A DNA stretch of 9,653 nucleotides from UBA4416 sp040389965 (GTDB taxonomy: Bacteria > Bacteroidota > Bacteroidia > B-17B0 > Aurantibacillaceae). The stretch is taken from assembly GCA_040389965.1 (NCBI GenBank), contig JAZJZF010000027.1, positions 1 to 9,653 on the forward strand. Direction: 5' to 3'. Made by a program: the position numbers and the translations under genes. Under the pieces are notes generated by a model that was not told the DNA's origin, searched no databases, and saw only the letters and a program-made list of their open reading frames with translations. Of this stretch, positions 1 to 7,420 are shown piece by piece (positions within the stretch are counted from its first letter, which is position 1; each line of letters starts with the position of its first letter).

Positions 1-836
1 TGTTCTGTTTGGGATTAACTCTATTATTTATTTACTCATGTGATCCTGAAAAGAAAACATTAGGTAAAATTGGTAGGCTGACTTTGCCTAATGAAGATGT
101 GATAGACCTTGACAACAATGCTGTGCTCGAATCGGATGGTGATGCACAAATGCAGTTATTTGAAGATAGTATTTTAATCAGACCCAATACAAAAATCTCT
201 TTAAAAGCTGAAATAATTGACACAGGTGCATTTCGTAGTTTAAGAGATAGCGCAAAAAAAATAGACCTCAACTATTCCGGCAGCTATATTCTTGCATTGA
301 AAATTATATATGGTATGAATTTAACAAATAAAAAAATGAATTTGTTATACGAACCACTGTTCTTAAAAAAGACTCCAACCAGCAACGCAAAAATAAATGC
401 CGAGTATACAGTATCTAGTGGCAGCTACACTTATAAATATGATAACAATACATCAAAATTTAAACAGGCTACAAGCTTAGGAGCCTCAACAGTATACCAA
501 GATAATATATACATTAAACGCTCCGGTTCAGGATTTGGAGGATTTTATTACAACAATGATCAGGACTCGACAGGCGACGTAAAAGAAGTAGTTTTCTCTT
601 TTCAGGAAATTGACTCAATAATTCAAGGAAATCCCACAACCAGGAAAGTATATGTTCTGAATGCGGCTGAACCGTTAACCATCAATCATAAGAAATACTT
701 TAAGCATATTTTATTATTAGGTCCGGATGATCTGGCACCACCTGTAGGTCCAATTTTTTATATGAAATTTGGAAATCTCTCTCATCTTTGTCCTCCCAAT
801 TGTAGCACAGGAAAACATTACTTTAATTTAAAATAA
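1..836 (+). CDS. Putative lipoprotein of unknown function, 5'-truncated by the window edge
   Basis: The reading frame is open to the first base of the window, so the true start lies upstream; a TTG at position 9 is not a convincing start. The first visible residues are hydrophobic and end in a lipobox-like IYSC followed by DPEKK. The Cys codon at 39-41 would be the lipidated residue after signal peptidase II cleavage, placing the protein on a membrane, probably facing the periplasm or the surface. About 265 residues follow. They look like a secreted, beta-rich domain: many Tyr, Ser, Asn and Thr, a glycine/tyrosine patch (GSGFGGFYY) and no membrane helix. The C-terminus carries LCPPNCSTGKHYF with two closely spaced cysteines, possibly a disulfide or a metal site. 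I do not recognise the family and assign no function. A strong hairpin 28 nt after the stop suggests its transcript ends there. Confidence 0.75.
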   Translation, partial: FCLGLTLLFIYSCDPEKKTLGKIGRLTLPNEDVIDLDNNAVLESDGDAQMQLFEDSILIRPNTKISLKAEIIDTGAFRSLRDSAKKIDLNYSGSYILALKIIYGMNLTNKKMNLLYEPLFLKKTPTSNAKINAEYTVSSGSYTYKYDNNTSKFKQATSLGASTVYQDNIYIKRSGSGFGGFYYNNDQDSTGDVKEVVFSFQEIDSIIQGNPTTRKVYVLNAAEPLTINHKKYFKHILLLGPDDLAPPVGPIFYMKFGNLSHLCPPNCSTGKHYFNLK

Positions 837-864
837 TCTGCTTATTATCAGAAAAAAAGTTTCC

Positions 865-898
865 TATAAAAGGTTTATATTTATATAAACCTTTTATA
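865..898 (+). terminator. Perfect 16-bp inverted repeat; likely intrinsic terminator of the lipoprotein gene
   Basis: The arm TATAAAAGGTTTATAT (865-880) is exactly the reverse complement of 883-898, with only 2 bases between. The RNA would form a long, AT-rich stem whose A-rich 5' side pairs with a U-rich 3' side (CCUUUUAUA), a form common for terminators in AT-rich Bacteroidota, and it is nearly symmetric so it could act in both directions. It begins 28 nt after the lipoprotein stop. Unusually, it ends one base before the ATG at 900, so it would also cover the ribosome-binding region of the next gene if that ATG is used. Confidence 0.6.
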
Positions 899-899
899 T

Positions 900-1553
900 A
901 TGTTAACCTTTCAACGAATATTGATTGATTTGTCTCCTATGTTCATAGCCATATTAATAGGAATGTTGGTATACAAAAAACTACCGGTATTCTACCGCAT
1001 TTTGTTTTTCCAGGTATTGATATTTACTGTAGTTGACATATATGGCACTACTATTCCAATCAACAATGTCTTAGTTTATAATATCAGTATGATCATAGAA
1101 ATTAATTTGTTTTTTTTAGCCGCATACACTTACTTTAATTCGATTGCCAGCAAGCGTATGATGTTCATTTTTTGTTCTCTCTTCATATCCCTTTTCTTAT
1201 TTGACATTTGCTATTCAGGCATGCATCAATTGGCGAAACATGCCTATATAGCAGGAGGAATACTAATTACAGGTACTTACATCACCATTTTGTATTATCA
1301 TTTTATTAAAAGAGACGATAAATACAATACCTTATCGCTTGTTCTCGTAAGTGTAGGAAGTATTATTTATTTTGCAGGGATGGTGCCCTATCTTAGCATC
1401 ATGGATTATTTCCAGAAAAAAGATCCGATATTTAATAAAGTATTGTTTCAATATTTAATGGTGATCCCTGGCAGCATCCGTTATTTATGCATTGCTATGG
1501 CATTTTTCTTTTTGGGAAAATTTGAGTTCAAAGCACTTAAACCGTCCCGATAA
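900..1553 (+). CDS. Seven-helix membrane protein of unknown family, in a two-component operon
   Basis: The 217-residue protein is almost entirely membrane-embedded. I count seven hydrophobic segments, roughly at residues 6-25, 30-50, 58-80, 87-107, 114-135, 143-165 and 180-205, joined by short loops. It ends in a basic tail (KFEFKALKPSR). There is no signal peptide, enzymatic motif or known transporter signature that I can see. Its stop codon directly abuts the start of the histidine kinase gene (TAAATG), implying translational coupling and a shared job. Since that kinase has no sensor domain, I infer that this protein could be its membrane signal-receiving or modulating subunit. The start is uncertain: ATG 900 is immediately behind a strong hairpin, while ATG 939 (residue 14) would remove part of the first helix. 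The protein is real with high confidence; the role is inference. Confidence 0.8.
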   Translation: MLTFQRILIDLSPMFIAILIGMLVYKKLPVFYRILFFQVLIFTVVDIYGTTIPINNVLVYNISMIIEINLFFLAAYTYFNSIASKRMMFIFCSLFISLFLFDICYSGMHQLAKHAYIAGGILITGTYITILYYHFIKRDDKYNTLSLVLVSVGSIIYFAGMVPYLSIMDYFQKKDPIFNKVLFQYLMVIPGSIRYLCIAMAFFFLGKFEFKALKPSR

Positions 1554-2339
1554 ATGATCGATCCTGAAATTATATTAGCCATTATATGCTCCACCCTTTT
1601 AATTCTGCTTCTTGTAGCAATAGTAGTGATCGTGCTTTTTGTTTCGGGGAGGCAACGTGCCAGACAGGAAATAGAAACAGCACGCACCAAATTATCGTTT
1701 GAACAGGAACTACGGAAGGTTGAAACAGAAGTAAGGGAACAGGTAATGGGTCAATTTGCACAGGAGCTGCACGACAATATAGGGCAGCAACTAACAGCCA
1801 TGCACATTCAGATCGAGAATCAAAAAATAGATTATCCCGCTTTATCAGAAGGATTAAAACCCGTAGAAATATACCTGGCGGAAGTAACCCGACAATTAAA
1901 ATTACTGAGCCGAACTTTCAACAATGATTATTTAGGGCATATCAATCTGTTTGAAGCGATGCAATTAGAGGTAGACCGATTGGAGGCTTTAAAAAGATTC
2001 AAGGTTCATTTTCCTCTATCGGAGGGAGATTCTAACCTCAACAAGAATCAGGAATTAATGGTATTCAGAATTTTTCAGGAAATAGTCCAAAATGCATTGC
2101 GTCACTCCTCTGCTCAAAATTTATATATCAGTATTGATACTATAGCCGACCATTTTGAATTGACGGTACGCGATGATGGAAAAGGTTTTGCAACTGAACA
2201 GGTATTTGCTTCCTCAAAAGCTTCGGGGCTTAGAAATATTATGAAACGTGCAAGGCTTGCAGGACTTGATTGCGAGGTTATTTCTTCACCGGGTAACGGT
2301 TGCTTGTTTAAGTTAAAAAAAACACCGATTTTAGAATAA
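1554..2339 (+). CDS. Sensor histidine kinase, HisKA_3/NarX (HPK7) type, without a sensory domain
   Basis: This 261-residue kinase autophosphorylates and passes the phosphate to a response regulator, very likely the next gene product. Layout: one N-terminal membrane helix (about residues 6-30), a charged coiled-coil linker (33-65), the dimerisation/phosphoacceptor domain with QELHDNIGQQLTAM (phospho-His probably H73), then an HATPase_c domain. In the latter the N box is QEIVQNALRHSSA (N180), the G1 box is DDGKGF (207-212), and the second glycine region is SGLRNIMKRARLAG (224-237), followed by SSPGNG near the end. The HisKA_3 class normally pairs with NarL-type regulators, as here. There is no periplasmic loop, PAS, GAF or TPR domain, so the input must come from the membrane helix, the linker or a partner. 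It starts directly at the stop of the seven-helix gene and is followed after 3 nt by the regulator. Confidence 0.95.
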   Translation: MIDPEIILAIICSTLLILLLVAIVVIVLFVSGRQRARQEIETARTKLSFEQELRKVETEVREQVMGQFAQELHDNIGQQLTAMHIQIENQKIDYPALSEGLKPVEIYLAEVTRQLKLLSRTFNNDYLGHINLFEAMQLEVDRLEALKRFKVHFPLSEGDSNLNKNQELMVFRIFQEIVQNALRHSSAQNLYISIDTIADHFELTVRDDGKGFATEQVFASSKASGLRNIMKRARLAGLDCEVISSPGNGCLFKLKKTPILE

Positions 2340-2342
2340 CTT

Positions 2343-3011
2343 ATGGCTGAGATCAAAAAGAATATTATACTGGTTGACGATCACGTTATTATTCGCAATG
2401 GCTTAAAAGAACTCATAGAAAAACTGGGGCCTTATCACATTATTTTTCAATTCGACAATGGACAGTCTTTGCTCGATGCTTTACCATTGAAGCCTGAGCC
2501 CGATCTTATCATCATGGATATTAGTATGCCCGGTATGAATGGCGACGTGGTGATGGAAAAGATGCTCGAAAGACAATGCAAAATTCCTACACTGATACTT
2601 ACACTTAACGAAGATGATGCCATTGTTATAAAACTATTTCGCCTGGGAGCAAGAGGTTATCTTCAAAAAAACTGTACGGCCCCTGTATTAAAAGAGGCAT
2701 TGAATGCTATTTTTGAGAAAGGGTATTATCACAATGAGTTCCTGACATACTCGCTGCAAACAAATACACACTCCGCAAAAAAGAATGAGCAGGAAAGAAT
2801 TCTTGAACAACTCACTGCAAGGGAAAAAGAGTTTTTAAAGCTGGTGTGCAACGAACAGGAATACACTTATGGGCAAATTGCCGATAAAATGGCTGTACAA
2901 CCTCGTACAGTTGACGGTTACAGAGAAGCTATCTTTGAAAAATTTGGTATTAAATCGAAAACAGGTTTGGTCTTATTTGTTTTAAAACACAAATTATCCG
3001 ACTTTCTTTAA
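2343..3011 (+). CDS. Response regulator, NarL/FixJ (LuxR-type) DNA-binding
   Basis: This 222-residue transcription regulator has a complete receiver domain: acidic pair D12/D13 (LVDDH), phosphoacceptor D59 in IIMDISMPGMNG, switch Thr T87 and Lys K109 (GYLQKN). After a linker at about 140-155 comes a LuxR-type helix-turn-helix (about 156-218) with LTAREKEFLKLVC, the recognition region QIADKMAVQPRTVDGYRE, and IFEKFGIKSKTGLV. All residues needed for phosphorylation are present. It is the cognate partner of the kinase 3 nt upstream. Target genes cannot be deduced from the window; the upstream lipoprotein and the operon itself are the nearest candidates. Its stop lies 8 nt from the stop of the convergent ABC ATPase gene. 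Confidence 0.95.
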   Translation: MAEIKKNIILVDDHVIIRNGLKELIEKLGPYHIIFQFDNGQSLLDALPLKPEPDLIIMDISMPGMNGDVVMEKMLERQCKIPTLILTLNEDDAIVIKLFRLGARGYLQKNCTAPVLKEALNAIFEKGYYHNEFLTYSLQTNTHSAKKNEQERILEQLTAREKEFLKLVCNEQEYTYGQIADKMAVQPRTVDGYREAIFEKFGIKSKTGLVLFVLKHKLSDFL

Positions 3012-3019
3012 CACTACAA

Positions 3020-4855
3020 TTAAGATTTAGCAAGAGAGATAGAAGACATACCCATACCGGGACTCAATTTCTTTTTCTCAATACTTGCCCTTATATCTGT
3101 TAATTGCCCTTTTGGAATAGAGCTGATCAGGTTTTTTGTGTAATCGGATGCAGGATTTAAGTAAATAGAATCGGCATCGCCCATTTCCTCTATCTTTCCT
3201 TTATTCATAACTACCATCCTATCGCTCATAAATTTCACAACCGAAAGATCATGCGAAATAAAAATATATGTAAACTTAAATTCGCGTTTAAGGTCATTTA
3301 ATAAGTTTAATACCTGCGCCTGAACAGATACATCCAGAGCACTCACGCTCTCATCGCAAATAATAAATTTAGGGTTTAAAGACAAGGCTCTTGCTATGCA
3401 TACCCTTTGACGCTGCCCACCGCTGAACTCATGCGGGTAACGGTTAAACTGTTTTTCTTCGAGCCCTACTTTTTGTAAAAGCTCCATCACTTTATCTTTA
3501 CGCTGCCTGTTGGTAGAGTATAATTTATGCACGAGCATAGGCTCCATCAATGCTTCACCAATGGTAATGCGTGGATTTAAAGATGAATAGGGATCCTGAA
3601 AAATAATTTGCATATCTTTTCTTAAATACCTCATGTCATCTGCTTTAAGCTTCATGACATCGTTGCGCTGAAAAAATATTTTACCTTCAGTAGGTTCTGT
3701 CAATCTTAAAATAGTTCTTCCCAGAGTTGTTTTCCCACAACCACTTTCCCCTACTAGTCCGAGTGTTTCGCCTTCATAAACATCAAGCGTTACGTCATCC
3801 ACAGCCTTTACCCATTCTTTGGTTTGCCCAAAAAGTGATTTCGTTTTAGGAAAATAGGTTTTAATATTTTGTATTTCCAGAATTTTAGATCTGCTGTATA
3901 ATTCTTTGTGCTCTTCTTCGCGTTGCTCTTTGGTAATAATAACGCTGTTAATTGCCTCGCTCACTGTTTTTGGAATCTCAGTCATTAAACCCTGCTCATC
4001 AATTTTCATAAAATCGGAAGAAACCGGTAAGCGTACAATACGCCTGTCTAATGGAGGGCGACAGGCCAGCAGACTTTTAGTATAAGGATGCTTTGGATTA
4101 CTGAAAATTTCCAACACAGGCCCCTGCTCCACTACTTTTCCTTTATACATAACCATGACGGTGTCAGCCAATTCGGCAATAACCCCAAGATCATGCGTAA
4201 TGAACATAATACCCATGTCCTGTTCGCGCTGCAATTGCAGCATCAGATCCAAAATTGTTTTTTGAACCGTTACGTCCAATGCCGTTGTAGGTTCATCGGC
4301 AATTAAAATGCGCGGGTTGCAGCTCATAGCCATAGCAATCATCACACGTTGCTTTTGACCGCCCGAAATTTGATGTGGATATACATTAAAAACCCTTTCA
4401 GGATCGGGTAACTGAACCTGTTCGAATAATTTAATGGTTTTTTTACGCGCTTCTTTTTTAGAGATTTTTTGGTGCAGTAATATGGCTTCCATTACCTGAC
4501 CACCGCATGTGTATACAGGATTAAGGCTTGTCATGGGTTCCTGGAAGATCATGGCTATTTCGTTACCACGAAACGACCTCATCGCTTTAGGATCCAGGTT
4601 CCTTAAATTGACAGTACCTTTTGTTTTGGAATGGTATAAAATTTCGCCGCCTGATACATACCCGGGAGGATTTGGAATTAACTGCATAATAGAAAGAGAG
4701 GTCACTGATTTACCGGAGCCGCTTTCTCCCACAATACCAATGGTTTCGCCTTTATGAAGTGTAAACGACACATCATTCACGGCTTTCATTAATTCTCCAT
4801 CAGACTTAAACTCGGTAACAAGGTTTTTTACCTCCAGCAAGATCTCTTTTTCCAT
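3020..4855 (-). CDS. Fused double ATPase of a peptide/nickel-type ABC transporter (DppD-DppF/YejF-like)
   Basis: This 611-residue cytoplasmic protein carries two complete ABC nucleotide-binding domains and would power both halves of an oligopeptide or dipeptide importer. Domain 1 (about 5-265): Walker A GESGSGKS (43-50), Q-loop FQEPMTSLNP (Q105), signature SGGQKQR (164-170), Walker B ending D187-E188, H-loop H221. It is followed by the oligo_HPY-type segment (NPKHPYTKSLL, 253-263) typical of peptide-importer ATPases. Domain 2 (about 325-585): Walker A GESGCGKT (369-376), Q420, SGGQRQR (478-484), D501-E502, H535 and a similar C-terminal tail. The linker at 266-324 is charged. All catalytic residues are intact in both halves. 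No permease or substrate-binding gene is nearby, so the membrane partners must be encoded elsewhere. The ATG at 4855 fits the normal N-terminus of the family. The substrate is not determined; peptides are the family expectation. Confidence 0.93.
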   Translation of the reverse strand: MEKEILLEVKNLVTEFKSDGELMKAVNDVSFTLHKGETIGIVGESGSGKSVTSLSIMQLIPNPPGYVSGGEILYHSKTKGTVNLRNLDPKAMRSFRGNEIAMIFQEPMTSLNPVYTCGGQVMEAILLHQKISKKEARKKTIKLFEQVQLPDPERVFNVYPHQISGGQKQRVMIAMAMSCNPRILIADEPTTALDVTVQKTILDLMLQLQREQDMGIMFITHDLGVIAELADTVMVMYKGKVVEQGPVLEIFSNPKHPYTKSLLACRPPLDRRIVRLPVSSDFMKIDEQGLMTEIPKTVSEAINSVIITKEQREEEHKELYSRSKILEIQNIKTYFPKTKSLFGQTKEWVKAVDDVTLDVYEGETLGLVGESGCGKTTLGRTILRLTEPTEGKIFFQRNDVMKLKADDMRYLRKDMQIIFQDPYSSLNPRITIGEALMEPMLVHKLYSTNRQRKDKVMELLQKVGLEEKQFNRYPHEFSGGQRQRVCIARALSLNPKFIICDESVSALDVSVQAQVLNLLNDLKREFKFTYIFISHDLSVVKFMSDRMVVMNKGKIEEMGDADSIYLNPASDYTKNLISSIPKGQLTDIRASIEKKKLSPGMGMSSISLAKS

Positions 4856-4866
4856 AATTAGTATTA

Positions 4867-4896
4867 CGAATATAACAAATTACCTTTCAAAACAAA
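4867..4896 (-). promoter_or_regulatory. Weak candidate Bacteroidota-type promoter for the double ATPase gene
   Basis: On the minus strand, TTTG (4896-4893) is followed after 18 nt by TATATTCG (4874-4867). The latter differs at one base from the Bacteroidota -7 consensus TAnnTTTG. The box ends 11 nt before the ATG, which would give a very short leader. In AT-rich DNA such a match can occur by chance, so this is only a candidate. Confidence 0.22.
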
Positions 4897-5001
4897 CTAT
4901 TTTGGTTGCCCAAAACACCCTGTTTATCGATTTTCTTTGCCAGAGAGATAAGCTTCCAAACGGGTTCAATAATGAAAAGCAACGCTCTATTATAAAGCAA
5001 G

Positions 5002-6342
5002 CTATGTCTTATAAAACAACCATTTTCCTATTTCTTTCCAGCTTGCTTTTTTACCGTACATTAAAATACCGGTACGGTAAATTTTGCCGGCCAGCCATGT
5101 AAAGAATAAAAATCCCGCCACTAATAACACCATGGATAGAACCAGTTCCCAAACCGGCACATCAAACGGTAAACGCACCATCATTACTATAGGCGAGGTT
5201 AACGGGAAAATAGAAAAGAATTGCGCAATGCCCGAATGCGGATTTGTAATAACACCCTGTGCAATGGCAAATCCAAAAATCATAGGAATGGTAATAGGCA
5301 ATACAAATTGCTGCGTATCGGCTTCGCTGTCTACAGCAGAACCAACAGAGGCAAAAAGTGCTGCATATAAAAGGTATCCTATCAGGAAATAAAAAGCAAA
5401 ACAACCCACAATTAACGGAATATTAAGGCCTTCGGCATAATTAATCATACCAATAACTTCGTTAGGCGTCTCTACCTTTTGCATTTTATCGGAATGCGCT
5501 AAAATATCGTTATGCATCACTTTTTCTGCCTGACCGTTTTGTGTCATGGTATCTTTGATCTGGTCTTTGAACAAAGTACTTGTTACAGTAGTACTAATGG
5601 TAAGCGTTAATACAACCCAAAGTATAAATTGGGTTAATCCAACAAGAGCAACTCCTATGATCTTACCCAGCATTAACTGGAAAGGTTTTACGGAAGACAC
5701 AATTATTTCTACAATACGGCTTGTTTTTTCTTCGATTACACCACGCATTACCTGCGAACCATATAGAAAGATCATAAAATAAATAGCAATGGCACAGGCA
5801 AAACCAACCACCATATTTAATTCGGTATTTACTTTTTTGTCTTTACCGTCTTCTACTTTTGTAGCTATTAAATTAACAGGCCGCCTCGCCTTATCAATTT
5901 TCCCGCGGTCAATACTATCGCCCTGGAGCCTGTAATCAAACAAAATATTTTCCAGTGTATTCGAAATGTATTGCTTGGCATTCATTCCGGGGTCTTTATC
6001 ATAAAACAAATAGGGCTTTGCATCATCTGCATTTATCAGATCATAATGCAGCTCCAGCACCAGGTCGTAAGGTCCATCCTGTAATTTCTTTTTAGCATTG
6101 ACAAGCTGTTCAGAGCCATAAAAGAATTTAAGTTCTTTTGTATTGGGAATTTTATCTACAAAGGCTCCGCTCCTGTCAAGTACCAATACCTGGTGTTCTG
6201 TTTTATCGCGCATGCCCAACCAAACAGGCACAATCATCACACCTGCCATTAGCAAAGGACCCAGAATGGTCATTAAAAGAAATGATTTCTTCCTTACCCT
6301 TGAAAAATATTCACGTTTTATAATTAAAAATAGTTTGTTCAT
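5002..6342 (-). CDS. ABC-2 type export permease, NatB-like
   Basis: This membrane subunit of an ABC exporter pairs with the ATPase gene that ends 31 nt upstream. I place the start at ATG 6342 (MNKLFLIIKREYFSRVRKK), giving 446 residues; a longer frame from 6441 would overlap the ATPase gene and add an unlikely, non-conserved leader. A basic amphipathic N-terminus leads into helix 1 (about 21-43). A large, charged extracytoplasmic domain (about 45-175) follows, then a C-terminal block of five or so helices beginning near residue 177. The segment VIEEKTSRIVEIIVSS (202-217) is the hallmark of the ABC2_membrane_3/NatB group, as is the late PLTSPIVMMVRL region. The Bacillus NatAB pair extrudes sodium, but homologues in Bacteroidota are mostly uncharacterised, so the substrate is unknown. 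The C-terminus is basic (RTGILMYGKKASWKEIGKW). Confidence 0.9.
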   Translation of the reverse strand: MNKLFLIIKREYFSRVRKKSFLLMTILGPLLMAGVMIVPVWLGMRDKTEHQVLVLDRSGAFVDKIPNTKELKFFYGSEQLVNAKKKLQDGPYDLVLELHYDLINADDAKPYLFYDKDPGMNAKQYISNTLENILFDYRLQGDSIDRGKIDKARRPVNLIATKVEDGKDKKVNTELNMVVGFACAIAIYFMIFLYGSQVMRGVIEEKTSRIVEIIVSSVKPFQLMLGKIIGVALVGLTQFILWVVLTLTISTTVTSTLFKDQIKDTMTQNGQAEKVMHNDILAHSDKMQKVETPNEVIGMINYAEGLNIPLIVGCFAFYFLIGYLLYAALFASVGSAVDSEADTQQFVLPITIPMIFGFAIAQGVITNPHSGIAQFFSIFPLTSPIVMMVRLPFDVPVWELVLSMVLLVAGFLFFTWLAGKIYRTGILMYGKKASWKEIGKWLFYKT

Positions 6343-6373
6343 GTTTATAGTGACAAATGATGAGTTATAAATA

Positions 6374-7324
6374 TTATTCAGTAAAAGAACTTTGTGTATT
6401 GGCTGTTTCTTTATTTTCGACAACGGAAATAAAAATATCATTCATAGAAGGCACTATTTCGTTGAATGACAGGATCTCTGCATTATTTAAAACAGCTTCC
6501 AGTAAATCGTTAGGTTTATTCTGACGTAACATTTTTACAGTTACACTATGTACATCGCCATCCGATTTTTTATCAAGGAACTCCGCACCGGCCCATACAG
6601 CATTGGTAAAGCCAATTAAATTCCCTCTGAATGTAATACTGTAAGTATTGCTTTTGTAGGCTTTACGGATCTCTTTTACGGAGCCATCCAGTAACTTTTC
6701 TGCTTTGTTTATTAAGGCAATATTATCGCACAGTTCTTCAACGCTTCCCATATTGTGGGTAGAGAAAATAATAGTAGCGCCTTTATTTCTTAATTCTAAA
6801 ATTTCGTTTTTAATCAATTGTGCATTAATAGGATCAAAGCCACTAAATGGTTCATCAAGGATTAACAGCTTGGGCTCATGTAATACGGTAACAATGAACT
6901 GGATCTTCTGCTGCATCCCTTTACTTAGCTCTTCAATTTTTTTGTCCCACCAACTTTCGATCTCAAATTTCTTAAACCATTCTGTCAATTTGATCTTAGC
7001 ATCGTTTTTCTTCAGTCCTTTTAACTGCGCCAGATACATCACCTGTTCGCCAACCGACATTTTTTTATATAAGCCGCGTTCTTCGGGTAAATAACCAATA
7101 AAATCAACATGTTTGGGAGCAAGGCGTTCGCCATCAAATAAAACCTGTCCGCTATCTGGACCTGTAATTTGATTGATAATACGGATCAAGGATGTTTTCC
7201 CTGCGCCGTTGGGGCCTAATAATCCAAATATTTTTTGAGGCTCTACAATTAAGCTGACATCCTTTAAAGCCGTATGTTTTGCATATTGCTTATTAATATT
7301 TTTTACTTCTAAAATAGGGTTCAT
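6374..7324 (-). CDS. ABC exporter ATPase, NatA-like
   Basis: This 316-residue ATPase would energise the NatB-like permease encoded just downstream. The N-terminal ABC domain has Walker A GPNGAGKT (37-44) and the GYLPEERGLY element (77-86), where Glu stands at the Q-loop position as is usual for this subgroup. The signature is LSKGMQQK (133-140), followed by Walker B LLILDEP (153-159, catalytic E158) and the H-loop histidine H190 (IIFSTHNM). The remaining residues (about 210-316) form a C-terminal extension of the DUF4162 kind seen in NatA/YhaQ-like proteins. All catalytic residues are present. The 31-nt spacing and same orientation indicate a two-gene operon with this gene first. The 96 bp upstream (7325-7420) separate it from the eight-helix protein gene and should contain its promoter, but I find no convincing box there. 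Confidence 0.93.
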   Translation of the reverse strand: MNPILEVKNINKQYAKHTALKDVSLIVEPQKIFGLLGPNGAGKTSLIRIINQITGPDSGQVLFDGERLAPKHVDFIGYLPEERGLYKKMSVGEQVMYLAQLKGLKKNDAKIKLTEWFKKFEIESWWDKKIEELSKGMQQKIQFIVTVLHEPKLLILDEPFSGFDPINAQLIKNEILELRNKGATIIFSTHNMGSVEELCDNIALINKAEKLLDGSVKEIRKAYKSNTYSITFRGNLIGFTNAVWAGAEFLDKKSDGDVHSVTVKMLRQNKPNDLLEAVLNNAEILSFNEIVPSMNDIFISVVENKETANTQSSFTE

Positions 7325-7420
7325 AGTATAATTTGATGTACGAATTTAGCTAATAATTCAGGATAATTATAATGGAAATATGACGAATGGCAATGCGGGA
7401 TTATAACACCTGTTTCTGCA

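Noticed and set aside
4995..5048. Inverted repeat AAGCAAGCT / AGCTTGCTT spanning the end of the NatB-like permease gene
   Set aside because: The arms are only 9 bp with a 36-base loop, the loop contains the end of the coding sequence, and no U-run follows on the minus strand. It is too weak to call a terminator.
4902..5102. Plus-strand open frame of 66 codons covering the gap between the double ATPase and the permease
   Set aside because: Its second half is antisense to the permease gene, it has no recognisable domain and no start signal, and its composition looks like non-coding shadow.
5084..5392. Other long plus-strand frames opposite the ABC genes (for example 5084-5392 and 6705-7094)
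   Set aside because: They lie wholly antisense to well-supported genes and show no domain or start signal; they are reading-frame shadows.
6343..6441. N-terminal extension of the permease reading frame back to 6441
   Set aside because: It overlaps the end of the ATPase gene and its sequence is unlike a permease N-terminus; MNKLFLIIKREYFS from 6342 fits the family.
7341..7348. TAAATTCG on the minus strand before the NatA-like ATPase, resembling a -7 box
   Set aside because: It has one mismatch to TAnnTTTG and no TTG-type -33 element at a suitable distance; such matches are expected by chance in AT-rich DNA.
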